This document shows positions 46,030 to 55,698 of a stretch of 64,000 bases of DNA, piece after piece. Both the position numbers and the translations under genes were made by a program. Source of the DNA: Clostridia bacterium (lineage in GTDB: Bacteria > Bacillota > Clostridia > UBA1381 > UBA9506); the NCBI GenBank assembly GCA_017399695.1, contig JAFQBK010000002.1, forward strand, positions 62,001 through 126,000, read 5' to 3'. Every line of letters starts with the position of its first letter. The first letter of the stretch is position 1. A model generated the notes under the pieces. The model searched no databases and was not told where the DNA came from. It saw only the letters and a list, made by a program, of their open reading frames with translations.

Positions 46030-47967
46030 ATGTTTAAGGTAATTTTGAAAGACGGTTCAGCGCTTGAGTACAGCGAACCGACGCCGCTTTATGCGATTGC
46101 GAAGGATATCAGCGAGGGCTTCGGGCGAACTTGTCTTGCAGCTGAGGTTGACGGAAAGGTGTGCGAGATGGGCACCGAGCTTACCACCGATGCGACAGTT
46201 ACCTTTTTGACATTTGCGGACCAAAAGGGTAAGGATGTTCTGCGCCATACGGCATCGCATGTCCTCGCGCAGGCAGTCAAACGCCTCTATCCGCAGGCAA
46301 AACTTGCCATCGGCCCTGCTATCGAAAACGGATTTTACTATGATTTTGACTGCGATGTATCCTTTACCCCCGAGGTGCTCAAGGATATCGAAGCAGAAAT
46401 GAAAAAGATTGTGAAAGAAAACATCCCTGTGCGTCGTTTTACCAAGTCGCGCGAGGATGCCATCAAATATTTTGAAGAAAAAGGCGAAATCTATAAGGTT
46501 GAATTGATTCGTGACCTGCCCGAGGGCGAGGAGATTTCTTTCTACGAGCAGGGTGACTTTACCGATTTGTGTGCAGGGCCGCACGTCTCCTCTACGGGTA
46601 AAGTAAAAGCATTTGCACTCACCAGTGTTGCAGGCGCATACTGGCGCGGAAGTGAAAAGAATAAGATGCTGCAGCGTATTTACGGTACGGCATTTACTGA
46701 TAAGGCAGAACTGCAGGAGTATCTTGCGCAAGTCGAAGAAGCGAGAAAGCGTGACCATAATAAGCTGGGTAGAGAGCTTGAGCTGTTTACAACGGTGGAT
46801 GTCATTGGTCAGGGTCTTCCGATTCTCTTGCCCAAAGGCGCACGCGTCATTCAGACGCTCCAGCGTTTTGTAGAAGATGAGGAACAGCGCCGCGGCTATC
46901 TTTTGACCAAGACGCCTCTCATGGCAAAAAGTGATTTGTATAAAATCTCCGGTCACTGGGATCATTACAAGGATGGTATGTTCGTGTTGGGAGACGAAGA
47001 AAAGGACAAGGAAGTCTTTGCGCTTCGTCCGATGACCTGTCCGTTTCAGTATCAGGTATTCTTAAATAAAATGCGTTCCTATCGTGATTTGCCGATGCGA
47101 CTGGGCGAGACCTCAACCCTTTTTAGAAATGAGGAATCCGGTGAGATGCACGGCTTAATCCGTGTCCGTCAGTTTACCATCTCCGAGGGACACTTGATTT
47201 TACGTCCTGACCAGTTGGAAGACGAGTTCCGTGGCTGCTTAGAGCTTGCAAACTATATGCTGGATGTTTTGGGACTTGCAGAAGACGTCAGCTACCGTTT
47301 TTCCCAGTGGGATCCAAACAATACCGAAAAGTATATCGGTACGGCGGAGCAGTGGGATGAAGCGCAGGGCATCATGAAAAAGATTTTAGATAATCTTGGC
47401 ATTAATTATAGCATTGGTATTGATGAGGCGGCATTCTACGGCCCGAAACTTGACATTCAGATTAAGAATGTGTTTGGAAAAGAGGATACCTTAATTACCA
47501 TCCAGATTGACCAGCTGCTTGCAGAGCAGTTTGGAATGGAGTATGTGGATTCTGACGGCGGAAAAACCCGTCCATATATCATTCACCGTACCTCGCTCGG
47601 TTGCTACGAAAGAACGCTTGCACTTTTAATTGAAAAATATGCAGGCGCATTCCCGACCTGGCTGGCGCCGGTACAGGCAAAAATTCTGCCGATTACGGAT
47701 GCACACGCAGACTATGCGTATGAGCTTGCACGCGAGTTGGAAATGAAGGGTGTTCGCGTTGAGGTAGATTCAAGAAATGAAAAAATCGGCTACAAAATCA
47801 GACAGGCACAGATGGAAAAGATTCCGTATATGCTGGTAGTAGGAGAAAAAGAAGTCGAAGAGGGCAAGGTTGCTGTTCGTTCCAGAAAAGACGGCGATAA
47901 AGGTTCAATGGCAAAAGCTGAATTTATCAGCGAACTGATGCAGGAAATCGAAGAAAAGAGAAGATAA
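46030..47967 (+). CDS. thrS: Threonyl-tRNA synthetase
   Basis: 645 residues, full length. It joins threonine to its tRNA. Parts in order are the TGS domain (1-62), the editing second-additional domain with HTASHVLAQAVKRLYP (from about residue 77), the class II core with RPMTCPFQYQVF carrying the zinc-ligand Cys and RVRQFTISEGH, and the anticodon domain ending the protein. The common CPxH histidine is Q here (CPFQ). The gene has its own promoter, and no T-box leader is present. It is followed 36 bp later by a small gene. Confidence 0.97.
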   Translation: MFKVILKDGSALEYSEPTPLYAIAKDISEGFGRTCLAAEVDGKVCEMGTELTTDATVTFLTFADQKGKDVLRHTASHVLAQAVKRLYPQAKLAIGPAIENGFYYDFDCDVSFTPEVLKDIEAEMKKIVKENIPVRRFTKSREDAIKYFEEKGEIYKVELIRDLPEGEEISFYEQGDFTDLCAGPHVSSTGKVKAFALTSVAGAYWRGSEKNKMLQRIYGTAFTDKAELQEYLAQVEEARKRDHNKLGRELELFTTVDVIGQGLPILLPKGARVIQTLQRFVEDEEQRRGYLLTKTPLMAKSDLYKISGHWDHYKDGMFVLGDEEKDKEVFALRPMTCPFQYQVFLNKMRSYRDLPMRLGETSTLFRNEESGEMHGLIRVRQFTISEGHLILRPDQLEDEFRGCLELANYMLDVLGLAEDVSYRFSQWDPNNTEKYIGTAEQWDEAQGIMKKILDNLGINYSIGIDEAAFYGPKLDIQIKNVFGKEDTLITIQIDQLLAEQFGMEYVDSDGGKTRPYIIHRTSLGCYERTLALLIEKYAGAFPTWLAPVQAKILPITDAHADYAYELARELEMKGVRVEVDSRNEKIGYKIRQAQMEKIPYMLVVGEKEVEEGKVAVRSRKDGDKGSMAKAEFISELMQEIEEKRR

Positions 47968-48003
47968 CACCTGAAATCTGATTCAAACAGGAGGCGATAA
48001 ACG

Positions 48004-48198
48004 ATGTGGATGGTTGTTTACATCGCGCAGGCAAAGGAAACAGCGGAAAGAATCAGTGCGCTACTTCGCGAAGCAGGTCTGCTTGTTAAAATCAGAGTGA
48101 CCAATCAAGGAGCGCAGGACCAGTACGGTTGTTTTGAAATTTTGGTTCCTGAATCAGAGGTGGATGATGCGCATACGGTAATTATCGATGCACTTTAA
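48004..48198 (+). CDS. Small protein, possibly DUF2007-like
   Basis: 64 residues: MWMVVYIAQAKETAERISAL begins an alpha/beta pattern ending EILVPESEVDDAHTVIIDAL. This resembles the ferredoxin-like fold of small DUF2007-type 'signal transducing' proteins, a weak match. AGGAGG lies 9 bp before ATG 48004. It lies between thrS and pfkA on the same strand, 36 bp and 58 bp away, so it is likely co-transcribed with one or both. No function is known. Confidence 0.72.
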   Translation: MWMVVYIAQAKETAERISALLREAGLLVKIRVTNQGAQDQYGCFEILVPESEVDDAHTVIIDAL

Positions 48199-48256
48199 CG
48201 TATCAGGAGATAAAGCCTAACGGTATAAATTAACAGGCGAAAGGGGAAAGACAGAA

Positions 48257-49219
48257 ATGAAAAGAATTGGTGTACTGACAAGCGGCGGCGATGCGCCGGG
48301 TATGAATGCTGCCATTCGTGCAGTCGTCAGAAGCGGTATTTATTACGGGCTGGAGGTTATCGGTATCCACAAAGGATATAATGGCTTGATTCACGGCGAT
48401 TATGAGATTATGTCTGCCCGCAGTGTTTCAGATATTCTGCACCGTGGCGGCACAATTTTGCAGACCGCGCGTTGTCTGGAATTTAAGGAAAAGCCGGGAA
48501 TACAGAAAGCATATCATATGGCAAAAGAAATTAAACTGGATGGTATGGTTGTTATCGGCGGTGACGGCTCGTTCCGCGGGGCAAGAGACTTGTCCCTTGC
48601 TGGACTTCCGACCATCGGTATACCGGCAACGATTGATAACGATATCGCTTGTACCGATTATTGTATCGGTTTTGATACGGCACTTAACACCGCACGTGAT
48701 GCAATTGACAAAATCCGTGATACCGCCCGTTCCCACGAGCGTTGCTCGGTTGTTGAGGTTATGGGTCGCGACGCCGGCTACATTGCCGTTTATGTTGCGA
48801 TGGCTTGCGGCGCAGAAGCGGCGATTATTCCGGAAGAAAAGTATGATTATGTAGAAGATACCATTAAAAAAATCAAAGACGGAATGATGCGTGGCAAGGC
48901 GCAGAATCTGATTATTGTGGCAGAGGGCGTCGGCGGCTCCGTTGAACTTGCAAAGAAAATTGAAAAGGAAACGGGAATTGAAACCCGTGCCACCATCTTG
49001 GGTCACATCCAGCGAGGCGGTAGCCCGACGGTCAGAGATAGAATCAATGCCAGCCGTATGGGTATCCACGCAGTAAAACTTTTAAAAGACGGCGTCGGCA
49101 ATCGTGTCGTTGCGAAGAAAAAAGACAGCATCGTTGATTACGATATTTTAGAGGGTCTTAATATGACCAAATCAATGGAAAGCGAACTTTTAGAGTGCTC
49201 CAAGATTCTTTCAATGTAA
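48257..49219 (+). CDS. pfkA: ATP-dependent 6-phosphofructokinase
   Basis: 320 residues, the normal size for the bacterial ATP enzyme. It phosphorylates fructose-6-phosphate in glycolysis. GVLTSGGDAPGMNAAIRAV starts the nucleotide site, GGDGSFRGARDL and PATIDNDIACTDYCIGFDTA hold the catalytic and magnesium-binding residues, and EVMGRDAGYIAVY and GHIQRGGSPTVRDR complete the fructose-6-phosphate site. The GGDGS pattern favours ATP over pyrophosphate. AAAGGGG lies upstream of ATG 48257, and a strong terminator follows the gene. Confidence 0.97.
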   Translation: MKRIGVLTSGGDAPGMNAAIRAVVRSGIYYGLEVIGIHKGYNGLIHGDYEIMSARSVSDILHRGGTILQTARCLEFKEKPGIQKAYHMAKEIKLDGMVVIGGDGSFRGARDLSLAGLPTIGIPATIDNDIACTDYCIGFDTALNTARDAIDKIRDTARSHERCSVVEVMGRDAGYIAVYVAMACGAEAAIIPEEKYDYVEDTIKKIKDGMMRGKAQNLIIVAEGVGGSVELAKKIEKETGIETRATILGHIQRGGSPTVRDRINASRMGIHAVKLLKDGVGNRVVAKKKDSIVDYDILEGLNMTKSMESELLECSKILSM

Positions 49220-49232
49220 TAATAGAAACAAA

Positions 49233-49268
49233 AAAGCGGAATGATTAAAAAATCATTCCGCTTTATTT
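49233..49268. terminator. Bidirectional terminator after pfkA
   Basis: AAAGCGGAATGATT (49233-49246) pairs perfectly with AATCATTCCGCTTT (49251-49264), loop AAAA. It overlaps the end of the convergent gene, whose stop is at 49263. Confidence 0.92.
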
Positions 49269-49724
49269 TATTGTTTTCTTCCACAATTTCATCAGTCTTG
49301 GCCTGTTATAGCGTTGAATCATAATATATGGAAAATGGAAAAATACGATGTATAAGAAGGTGCAGATGCCGCCACCGAGCCCCGGCCAGATGACAAGACA
49401 GTAAAAACCGGTCAGACAGAGGACAAGATGCACAAACTCGGCAATGCAGGTCTCCTGCAGAAGCAGGTAAAGACGCTCTTTATAGTCGCCGGAGAGATTT
49501 TTTGCCGGCATTAGAATCGGTACAATCTTACTCATATCCGGCACGCGCTTATACCAAAAACGAATACCGAAGATATGATAAAACCGCCCGTTTTTTTCAA
49601 AAGCATAAGGACGGAAAGGGAACCGGTCCGTGCGAAACCATCGCTTTGGCAGGAGTCTGCCCAGAAAAAAACCAGCAAGACTGCTGATAACGCAGTATCG
49701 AAAGCATTTCCAAAACAGCGCCAA
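49263..49724 (-). CDS. CrtO-like membrane acyltransferase family protein
   Basis: 153 residues with two or three membrane segments (about 5-25, 90-115 and 118-140). The tail HFPYIMIQRYNRPRLMKL and the ETCIAEFVHLV stretch match what I recall of the glycosyl-4,4'-diaponeurosporenoate acyltransferase (CrtO) family. No other carotenoid gene is in the window, so the substrate is probably a different lipid or surface molecule. Start TTG 49724 is decided by AAAGGAGGG 7 bp upstream (49740-49732). The gene stands alone between pfkA and sigG. Confidence 0.7.
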   Translation of the reverse strand: MALFWKCFRYCVISSLAGFFLGRLLPKRWFRTDRFPFRPYAFEKNGRFYHIFGIRFWYKRVPDMSKIVPILMPAKNLSGDYKERLYLLLQETCIAEFVHLVLCLTGFYCLVIWPGLGGGICTFLYIVFFHFPYIMIQRYNRPRLMKLWKKTIK

Positions 49725-49818
49725 GCCCTATCCCTCCTTTTACATAGTTATATATATTTTACCAAAGAATTCGACAAAAAACAATCGTTCATTTGCTTTT
49801 TTAAAAAATTATTAATAA

Positions 49819-49851
49819 AAAATGCCGCAGGGAAAAACCCTGCGGCATTTT
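49819..49851. terminator. Terminator downstream of sigG
   Basis: A 14-bp stem (AAAATGCCGCAGGG 49819-49832 with CCCTGCGGCATTTT 49838-49851), loop AAAAA. It directly abuts the sigG stop on the minus strand. Confidence 0.92.
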
Positions 49852-50622
49852 TTATATAAACTTTTTCATTCGCTCCAGTGCCCCTTTTTCCAGACGCGAG
49901 ACCTGTGCCTGCGATATTCCGAGGCTGTCCGCCACCTCCATTTGTGTTCTGCCGGAGAAGAACCGGAGCTTTATGATATGCTTTTCCCGGTCGGTCAGTC
50001 GTTTCATTGCTTCCTTGAGCGCGATTTCTTCGAGCCAGGATTCATCCGTGTTTTTGGTATCTTTCACCTGGTCCATGATGAATAGGGTGTCAGTTCCATC
50101 GCTGTATGCCGGTTCATATAAGGAAACAGGGTCCTGAATGGCTTCTAAGGCAAAAACAATATCATCCTTTGGAATGTTCACCAAAGTCGATAACTCCTCA
50201 ACCGTAGGCTCCTTGGAATGTTCGGCGACATAGGCTTCTTTCGCTTTTAAGGTTTTGTAGGCAATATCCCGAAGTGAACGGCTGACACGGATTGAATTAT
50301 TATCCCGAAGATAACGCCGGATTTCGCCGATAATCATCGGCACCGCATAGGTGGAAAAACGCACATTATGTGAGGTATCAAAATTATCAATCGCTTTGAT
50401 TAAGCCGACACAACCGATTTGAAATAAATCGTCCGGATTTTCACCGCGGGAGGAAAACCGTTGTATGACGCTTAGCACCAGTCTTAAATTTCCTCCGATA
50501 AACTTTTCACGTGCATCAAGGTCACCCTGTTTAATTTTTTCGAACAAAGCTTCCTTTTCTTCGTTTGAAAGGAGGGGAAGCTTTGATGTATTTACACCGC
50601 AGATTTCTACTTTATTTGCCAT
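49852..50622 (-). CDS. sigG: RNA polymerase sporulation sigma factor SigG
   Basis: 256 residues from ATG 50622, behind AAGGTG. The N terminus MANKVEICGVNTSKLPLLSNEE is the SigG signature. Region 2 (FIGGNLRLVLSVIQRF, DDLFQIGCVGLIKAIDNFD, VRFSTYAVPMIIGEIRRYLRDN) and region 4 (RTQMEVADSLGISQAQVSRLEKGAL) are complete. Sigma-G directs late forespore transcription. The gene is divergent from the ClpE-like ATPase, and the spoIIGA-sigE genes that often precede it in Bacillus are not adjacent. I see no clear sigma-F or sigma-G promoter upstream. Confidence 0.96.
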   Translation of the reverse strand: MANKVEICGVNTSKLPLLSNEEKEALFEKIKQGDLDAREKFIGGNLRLVLSVIQRFSSRGENPDDLFQIGCVGLIKAIDNFDTSHNVRFSTYAVPMIIGEIRRYLRDNNSIRVSRSLRDIAYKTLKAKEAYVAEHSKEPTVEELSTLVNIPKDDIVFALEAIQDPVSLYEPAYSDGTDTLFIMDQVKDTKNTDESWLEEIALKEAMKRLTDREKHIIKLRFFSGRTQMEVADSLGISQAQVSRLEKGALERMKKFI

Positions 50623-50831
50623 TTGTATCACCTTGTCCTTTCCAAAATGTGTGCGAACCGGGTACAAGTGTATAATTTCCAAATTCAGTAAAAAATATAC
50701 TTGGGAAAACGGGATGCGTGTGTTAATTATTGCAAAGTTGTAAACTTTTTAGAAATAGGCTTTTTATATTCGAAAGATTATGATATACTGACAATGTGAG
50801 AATGAATATGGCGAAGTTTGTGTCTTTTTAG

Positions 50832-50873
50832 AAAGGAGAAACAGCGTTTGTTTCGCTGTTTATGTGATAAATT
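50832..50873 (+). promoter_or_regulatory. Shine-Dalgarno separated from the start by a hairpin
   Basis: AAAGGAG (50832-50838) is 35 bases before ATG 50874. Between them AAACAGCG (50839-50846) pairs with CGCTGTTT (50854-50861) around TTTGTTT. An in-frame TAA at 50868 forbids an earlier start. Folding of the hairpin would bring the site to within about 12 bases of the start. Confidence 0.6.
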
Positions 50874-53186
50874 ATGAATATGTTATGTGTCAAATGTAAA
50901 AAGAATCAGGCGGTTGTATTTGTCAATAAGCTTGATTCCGTAACAAATAAGCAGACCACGGATGGTTATTGCTTAAATTGCGCCAAAGAACTGGGTCTGG
51001 CTCCGGTGGACGACATCTTAAAGAGTATGGGGCTGACGGCAGAGCAGTATGACGAAATCAACAACGGTATGAATGAACTGATGAGCAGTATGGATGAATT
51101 TGATTTCGATGAAATGGACGGCGAGGATATGGAGAATCAGCCGCTTGCGATGATGGGCAATTTTAAGGATATGTTGAAAAATATGATGGGTCAGGGAAAT
51201 GAACATTCTGAGGATATTGGTGGCGGAAAGACAACAAAAACTGCCACCAAAAATAAGAAAAAGGACAAACAGCGCCTGCTTGACAGCTTCGGAACAAACC
51301 TGACGCGCAAGGCATCCCAACGCCTGATTGACCGCATCATTGGCAGAGATAAGGAAATCGACCGCGTAGTTCAAATCTTAAACCGTCGCTCGAAGAACAA
51401 CCCTGTATTGTTGGGCGAACCGGGTGTTGGTAAAACTGCGATTGCAGAAGGGCTGGCAGTCCGCATTGCAGAAAAAAGAGTGCCGCCGAAGCTCTTTGAT
51501 AAAGAAGTCTATCTGTTGGATTTTACAGCGATTGTTGCCGGAACACAGTTCCGCGGACAGTTTGAGGCACGCCTGAAAAAGCTTTTAGAAGAGGCAAAAG
51601 AGCTTGGAAATATTATTTTAGTCATCGATGAGCTTCACAATATCGTAGGCGCAGGAGATGCCGAGGGCGCGATGAGTGCAGCAAATATCTTAAAGCCTGC
51701 ACTGGCGCGCGGAGATATTCAGGTCTTGGGTGCGACAACCATTGATGAATACAGAAAGCATATCGAAAAGGATTCGGCATTAGAGCGCCGCTTCCAGCCG
51801 GTCATGGTGAACGAACCGTCGATTGCCGATACAGTTGAAATTATCAAAGGTATCCGTGATTATTACGAAAAATTCCACCATGTTAAAATTTCCGATGAGG
51901 TGGCAGAGCAGGCGGTAGTGATGTCGGAACGCTATATTACCGACCGTTTCCTGCCGGATAAGGCGATTGATATCATTGATGAGGCAGGTTCCAAGGCAAA
52001 CCTCAACAATAAGGCACTGCTCAAATTGACAGAGCTTGAAACCGCACTCAAGAAGATTCAGATTGAGAAAGAAAATGCGGTTTCGGGTGACTCTCCCGAG
52101 GATTATCAGAAAGCGGCAGAGCTAAAGGCGAAAGAATGCGGCTTGATTGAGGAAATTAACAAATTAGAGGCAAGCGGCATTGATGCTGTTTTGACCGTAG
52201 AAGATGTGGCGTCTGTGATTGAGGACTGGACAGACATTCCGGTCAGAAGCATTACGGAGGCAGAAAGCAAAAAGCTTTTGGCGCTTGAGGAAAGGCTATC
52301 CGAACGTGTCATCGGTCAGGACCATGCAATTAGCCTGATTGCGCAGGCGATTCGCCGCAATCGTGCGCGCCTGACAAAAATCCGCAGACCGGTTTCCTTT
52401 ATCTTCGTCGGACCGACGGGTGTGGGTAAAACCGAGCTTGCGAAAACTCTTGCAAGCGTTATGTTTGACAGTGAAGATGCGATGATTCGCGTGGATATGT
52501 CGGAGTATATGGAAAAGCATACCGTATCGAAACTGATTGGTGCACCTCCGGGATATGTAGGCTATGATGAGGCAGGACAGCTCACCGAAAAGGTGCGCAG
52601 AAAGCCGTATTCCATCATTCTTTTGGATGAGATAGAAAAAGCCCACGAGGACGTATTTAATATCCTCTTGCAAATTTTAGATGACGGTCGTGTGGCAGAC
52701 AGCCACGGTCGAATGGTCAACTTTGAAAATACGATTATCATTATGACCTCCAATGCAGGTTCGCATCTCCATTCCGCAAGCTACGGCTTTAATAAAACGG
52801 CAGATGAGACGCAGGAGGCAAAGGTTGCGGCAGCGCTTAAGGATATCTTCCGTCCGGAGTTCTTAAACCGTATTGATGATACTATTGTGTTCCGTCACTT
52901 AGCTCGTCCGCAGCTCGAAAAGATTGTCGGACTGATGCTTTCTGAGCTTTCGGTGGAGTTGTTTAAGAAGAATATGATTCTTACGGTTACGCCCGCAGCA
53001 CAGAGTTTCGTGCTGGAAAAGGGAACCGATGAAAAGTACGGTGCGCGTCCTCTTCGCAGAACGATAGAGAAATATATCCAAAACCCCATTGCCGAGGCGG
53101 TCATTCGCGGCGATGTGGCAAAACACAGCAAAATTATTGTGGATGTTAAAGACGGCAATATCGATGTGGCGATTGAGGCTGTGTAA
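50874..53186 (+). CDS. ClpE-like AAA+ ATPase with N-terminal zinc finger
   Basis: 770 residues. The N terminus has CVKC and CLNC knuckles (ClpE type) instead of the Clp_N double repeat, then an acidic helical linker (about 70-135). AAA+ domain 1 has GEPGVGKTA and [10 protein letters not shown]; a short middle coiled-coil follows; domain 2 has [12 protein letters not shown] and [22 protein letters not shown]-containing stretch (SYGFN) lies in domain 2 where ClpP-binding loops sit. It probably unfolds proteins for ClpP or as a disaggregase under stress. No CtsR operator is recognised upstream. The start codon needs the unusual hairpin arrangement described separately. Confidence 0.92.
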   Translation: MNMLCVKCKKNQAVVFVNKLDSVTNKQTTDGYCLNCAKELGLAPVDDILKSMGLTAEQYDEINNGMNELMSSMDEFDFDEMDGEDMENQPLAMMGNFKDMLKNMMGQGNEHSEDIGGGKTTKTATKNKKKDKQRLLDSFGTNLTRKASQRLIDRIIGRDKEIDRVVQILNRRSKNNPVLLGEPGVGKTAIAEGLAVRIAEKRVPPKLFDKEVYLLDFTAIVAGTQFRGQFEARLKKLLEEAKELGNIILVIDELHNIVGAGDAEGAMSAANILKPALARGDIQVLGATTIDEYRKHIEKDSALERRFQPVMVNEPSIADTVEIIKGIRDYYEKFHHVKISDEVAEQAVVMSERYITDRFLPDKAIDIIDEAGSKANLNNKALLKLTELETALKKIQIEKENAVSGDSPEDYQKAAELKAKECGLIEEINKLEASGIDAVLTVEDVASVIEDWTDIPVRSITEAESKKLLALEERLSERVIGQDHAISLIAQAIRRNRARLTKIRRPVSFIFVGPTGVGKTELAKTLASVMFDSEDAMIRVDMSEYMEKHTVSKLIGAPPGYVGYDEAGQLTEKVRRKPYSIILLDEIEKAHEDVFNILLQILDDGRVADSHGRMVNFENTIIIMTSNAGSHLHSASYGFNKTADETQEAKVAAALKDIFRPEFLNRIDDTIVFRHLARPQLEKIVGLMLSELSVELFKKNMILTVTPAAQSFVLEKGTDEKYGARPLRRTIEKYIQNPIAEAVIRGDVAKHSKIIVDVKDGNIDVAIEAV

Positions 53187-53195
53187 GTAAAAACA

Positions 53196-53229
53196 AAAAG
53201 CAGGAAACGATATAGGGTTTCCTGCTTTT
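53196..53229 (+). terminator. Terminator after the ClpE-like gene
   Basis: AAAAGCAGGAAAC (53196-53208) pairs with GTTTCCTGCTTTT (53217-53229), a perfect 13-bp stem. Confidence 0.9.
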
Positions 53230-53312
53230 GAAATTTTACGGAATAAAAAATACAAAAAAAGAATGAATCTGTTGAAAAAATGGGGTATAGTTGTTATATA
53301 TTGATGTGATTC

Positions 53313-53341
53313 TTGACATTTGGTGCATTTTAAGGTAAAAT
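53313..53341 (+). promoter_or_regulatory. Strong promoter of the amino-acid transporter operon
   Basis: TTGACA (53313-53318), 17 bp, TAAAAT (53336-53341). The predicted start is near 53348, immediately before a run of 15 T (53353-53367) and the ribosome site GGAGGAG (53368-53374). Confidence 0.8.
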
Positions 53342-53352
53342 AAGTTATATTA

Positions 53353-53367
53353 TTTTTTTTTTTTTTT
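53353..53367 (+). repeat. Homopolymeric T15 tract in the 5' leader
   Basis: Fifteen consecutive T lie between the predicted transcription start and the Shine-Dalgarno site. Such runs slip in replication and can allow transcript slippage. Confidence 0.9.
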
Positions 53368-53378
53368 GGAGGAGCAAT

Positions 53379-54128
53379 ATGAAAAGAATTTTAGCTTTAG
53401 TGCTTGCGGTAGTATTGTGCATTAGCCTTGCTGCTTGCGGCGGAACAGAAGAGAAGGATTATGTGATTGCAACGGATAAGGGCTTCAGCCCGTTTGAATT
53501 CCAGGATGCAGAGGGCAATATCGTTGGTATCGATATGGACATCTTAGCAGCGGTTGCTGAAGACCAGGGCTTTACGTACGAGCTTCAGTACATCGGTTGG
53601 GATGCAGCGATTGCAGCTTGTCAGGCTGGACAGGCAGATGGTATGATTGCCGGTGCTTCCATCACCGAAGAGAGAAAGAACAACGGCTGGACATTCTCTG
53701 ACGGCTACTACGATGCAACGCAGGGTATGGCTGTTGCAAAGGATTCCGACATCACCGGCTTTGCTGATATGAAAGGCAAGAAGGTTGCTGTTAAGAACGG
53801 AACAATGAGCAATCAGTATGCAGAAAGCATCAAGGACGAATACGGCTTTGAGGTTGTAACGTTCTCCACTTCCCCGGATATGTATCAGGCAGTAACCGGC
53901 GGTCAGGTAGATGCCTGCCTCGATGATACCCCGATTTTGAAGTATAACATCAAGACTGGCGAACTCGATATGAAATTCGTTGAGGGAACCGAAAACGAAC
54001 CGGCACAGTACGGATTCGCAATCTTTGATTCCAGCAAGCAGGAATTGGTTGACCGCTTCAATGCAGGTCTTAAGAACATCCGTGAGAACGGAAAATATGA
54101 TGAAATCATTGCTAAGTATCTTGGTTAA
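53379..54128 (+). CDS. Polar amino-acid ABC transporter substrate-binding lipoprotein
   Basis: 249 residues. The lipobox is LAAC (about residues 17-20). The mature part is an SBP_bac_3 domain: DYVIATDKGFSPFEFQDAEG begins it, and DGMIAGASITEERKNNGWTFS and VKNGTMSNQYAESI follow. It binds a polar amino acid, probably glutamine, cystine, lysine or arginine; the sequence does not choose. It is followed by permease and ATPase genes, making a complete three-gene importer. The order binding protein, permease, ATPase is the usual one. Confidence 0.95.
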   Translation: MKRILALVLAVVLCISLAACGGTEEKDYVIATDKGFSPFEFQDAEGNIVGIDMDILAAVAEDQGFTYELQYIGWDAAIAACQAGQADGMIAGASITEERKNNGWTFSDGYYDATQGMAVAKDSDITGFADMKGKKVAVKNGTMSNQYAESIKDEYGFEVVTFSTSPDMYQAVTGGQVDACLDDTPILKYNIKTGELDMKFVEGTENEPAQYGFAIFDSSKQELVDRFNAGLKNIRENGKYDEIIAKYLG

Positions 54129-54198
54129 ATGAATTTAACTGATAAGGGCATTGGATGATTCCGGTGCCCTTCTACTATGTTAGAGGGAGGTTGCTCCA

Positions 54199-54870
54199 AT
54201 GGCACAACTTTTTGGCACATACGGTCCGCTTCTGTTGACCGCTATGGGACAAACACTTTTACTTGCGTTGTGCGGGCTGTTTTTTGGATGCATTTTAGGT
54301 GTTATTTTCGGCTTGGCAAGTGTTGTTGACAGTAAGGTATCCCGAATCATTTCTAAAATTTATGTCAATGTTATTCGTGGCGTACCGCTGATAGTACTTG
54401 CGTTTTTCATATTCTACGGTGTTCCATACGGAATCAAATCGATTTTCGGCGGAAAATTTGTACTTACTTCGCTTCAGGCGGGAACGATTTGTCTTGCCTT
54501 AAACTGTGGCGCATATATGTCGGAGATTATCCGTGCAGGCATCCAGTCCATCGACCCCGGTCAGATGGAAGCGTCAAGAAGCCTGGGCCTTTCTTACTGG
54601 CGCTCCATGTTTCGTGTCGTTCTTCCGCAGGCAATTAAGAATATGATTCCAAGTATTGTCAACCAGTTTATTATTACCTTAAAAGATACATCCATTTTGT
54701 CTGTTATCGGTTTTCCAGAATTAGTAAACAAAGCACAGAATGTTATCGCAATTACCTTCCAGTCCTTTGAAATGTGGGCCATTGTTGCGGTAATGTATCT
54801 CATTGTTATCCTTGCTCTGCAGCAGGTTGCAAATGCTTTGGAAAGGAGACTCAGCCGTGACCGCAAATAA
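54199..54870 (+). CDS. Polar amino-acid ABC transporter permease
   Basis: 223 residues with about five membrane segments. HisM/GlnP-like features are [16 protein letters not shown] near residue 56 and the coupling loop [25 protein letters not shown] near 119. It is probably a homodimer, since no second permease is present. A GGAGG site precedes ATG 54199. Its 3' end overlaps the ATPase gene start by 14 bp, indicating coupled translation. Confidence 0.95.
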   Translation: MAQLFGTYGPLLLTAMGQTLLLALCGLFFGCILGVIFGLASVVDSKVSRIISKIYVNVIRGVPLIVLAFFIFYGVPYGIKSIFGGKFVLTSLQAGTICLALNCGAYMSEIIRAGIQSIDPGQMEASRSLGLSYWRSMFRVVLPQAIKNMIPSIVNQFIITLKDTSILSVIGFPELVNKAQNVIAITFQSFEMWAIVAVMYLIVILALQQVANALERRLSRDRK

Positions 54871-55603
54871 AAAGAATATTAAAATACATATCGAAGATTT
54901 AAGTAAAAACTTTGGTCACAACGAGGTTTTACGAGGCATTTCAACGGATATTTATGAGGGTGAGGTCGTTTGTGTCATCGGCCCTTCCGGTTCCGGCAAA
55001 TCAACCTTTTTGCGTTGCATTAACCGACTGGAAACTGCTACCTCCGGTGAAATTGTTGTTGATGGTTACCGCATCAGCGATAAAAAGATTGATATCAACA
55101 AAGTACGCGAGAATATCGGTATGGTGTTCCAGCATTTTAATTTGTTTGCTAATATGAATGTTTTAAGAAACCTGATGCTTGCTCCGGTTGACCTTAAAAA
55201 AGCAACCAAGGAAGAAGCAGAGGAGACAGCCTTAAAACTGTTAGAGACCGTCGGTCTTTCCGACAAGGCAGAAAGCTATCCGTCACAGCTTTCCGGTGGA
55301 CAAAAGCAGCGTGTTGCCATTGCAAGAGCTTTGGCGATGTCTCCGGATATTATGCTGTTTGACGAGCCGACAAGCGCGCTGGATCCTGAAATGGTTGGCG
55401 AGGTTTTGGCGGTAATGAAACAGCTTGCAAAAGACGGAATGACAATGGTCGTAGTCACGCACGAAATGGGTTTTGCACGTGAGGTTGCAGACAGAGTGAT
55501 GTTTATGGATGAGGGCGTTATTCTGGAAGAGGGAACCCCTGAGGAAATCTTTTCCGCACCAAAACATCCGCGAACTATTGACTTTTTGGACAAAGTTTTA
55601 TAA
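54857..55603 (+). CDS. Polar amino-acid ABC transporter ATP-binding protein
   Basis: About 248 residues from GTG 54857, with AAAGGAG 8 bp upstream inside the permease gene. Walker A is GPSGSGKST, the signature is [15 protein letters not shown], Walker B is [12 protein letters not shown], and the H-loop is VVTHEMGF. It is a GlnQ/HisP-type ATPase. The longer reading frame from 54803 lies within the permease coding sequence and is not the real start. Confidence 0.96.
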   Translation: MTANKKNIKIHIEDLSKNFGHNEVLRGISTDIYEGEVVCVIGPSGSGKSTFLRCINRLETATSGEIVVDGYRISDKKIDINKVRENIGMVFQHFNLFANMNVLRNLMLAPVDLKKATKEEAEETALKLLETVGLSDKAESYPSQLSGGQKQRVAIARALAMSPDIMLFDEPTSALDPEMVGEVLAVMKQLAKDGMTMVVVTHEMGFAREVADRVMFMDEGVILEEGTPEEIFSAPKHPRTIDFLDKVL

Positions 55604-55608
55604 GATTA

Positions 55609-55638
55609 AAAAAGATACAGTTTTGACTGTATCTTTTT
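55609..55638 (+). terminator. Terminator after the amino-acid transporter operon
   Basis: AAAAAGATACAGT (55609-55621) pairs with ACTGTATCTTTTT (55626-55638), loop TTTG. Confidence 0.93.
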
Positions 55639-55698
55639 CATTCGAATAGAAAAACTCTTAAAAAGGGCTTTATGGAATATAAGGAAAGGACGAAAGCT

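Noticed and set aside
46057..46965. 302-codon minus-strand frame inside thrS
   Set aside because: Fully covered by thrS; Cys/Phe/His-rich composition typical of an antisense shadow.
54803..54856. Longer start for the amino-acid transporter ATPase
   Set aside because: Lies in permease coding sequence; GTG 54857 has a well-spaced AAAGGAG.
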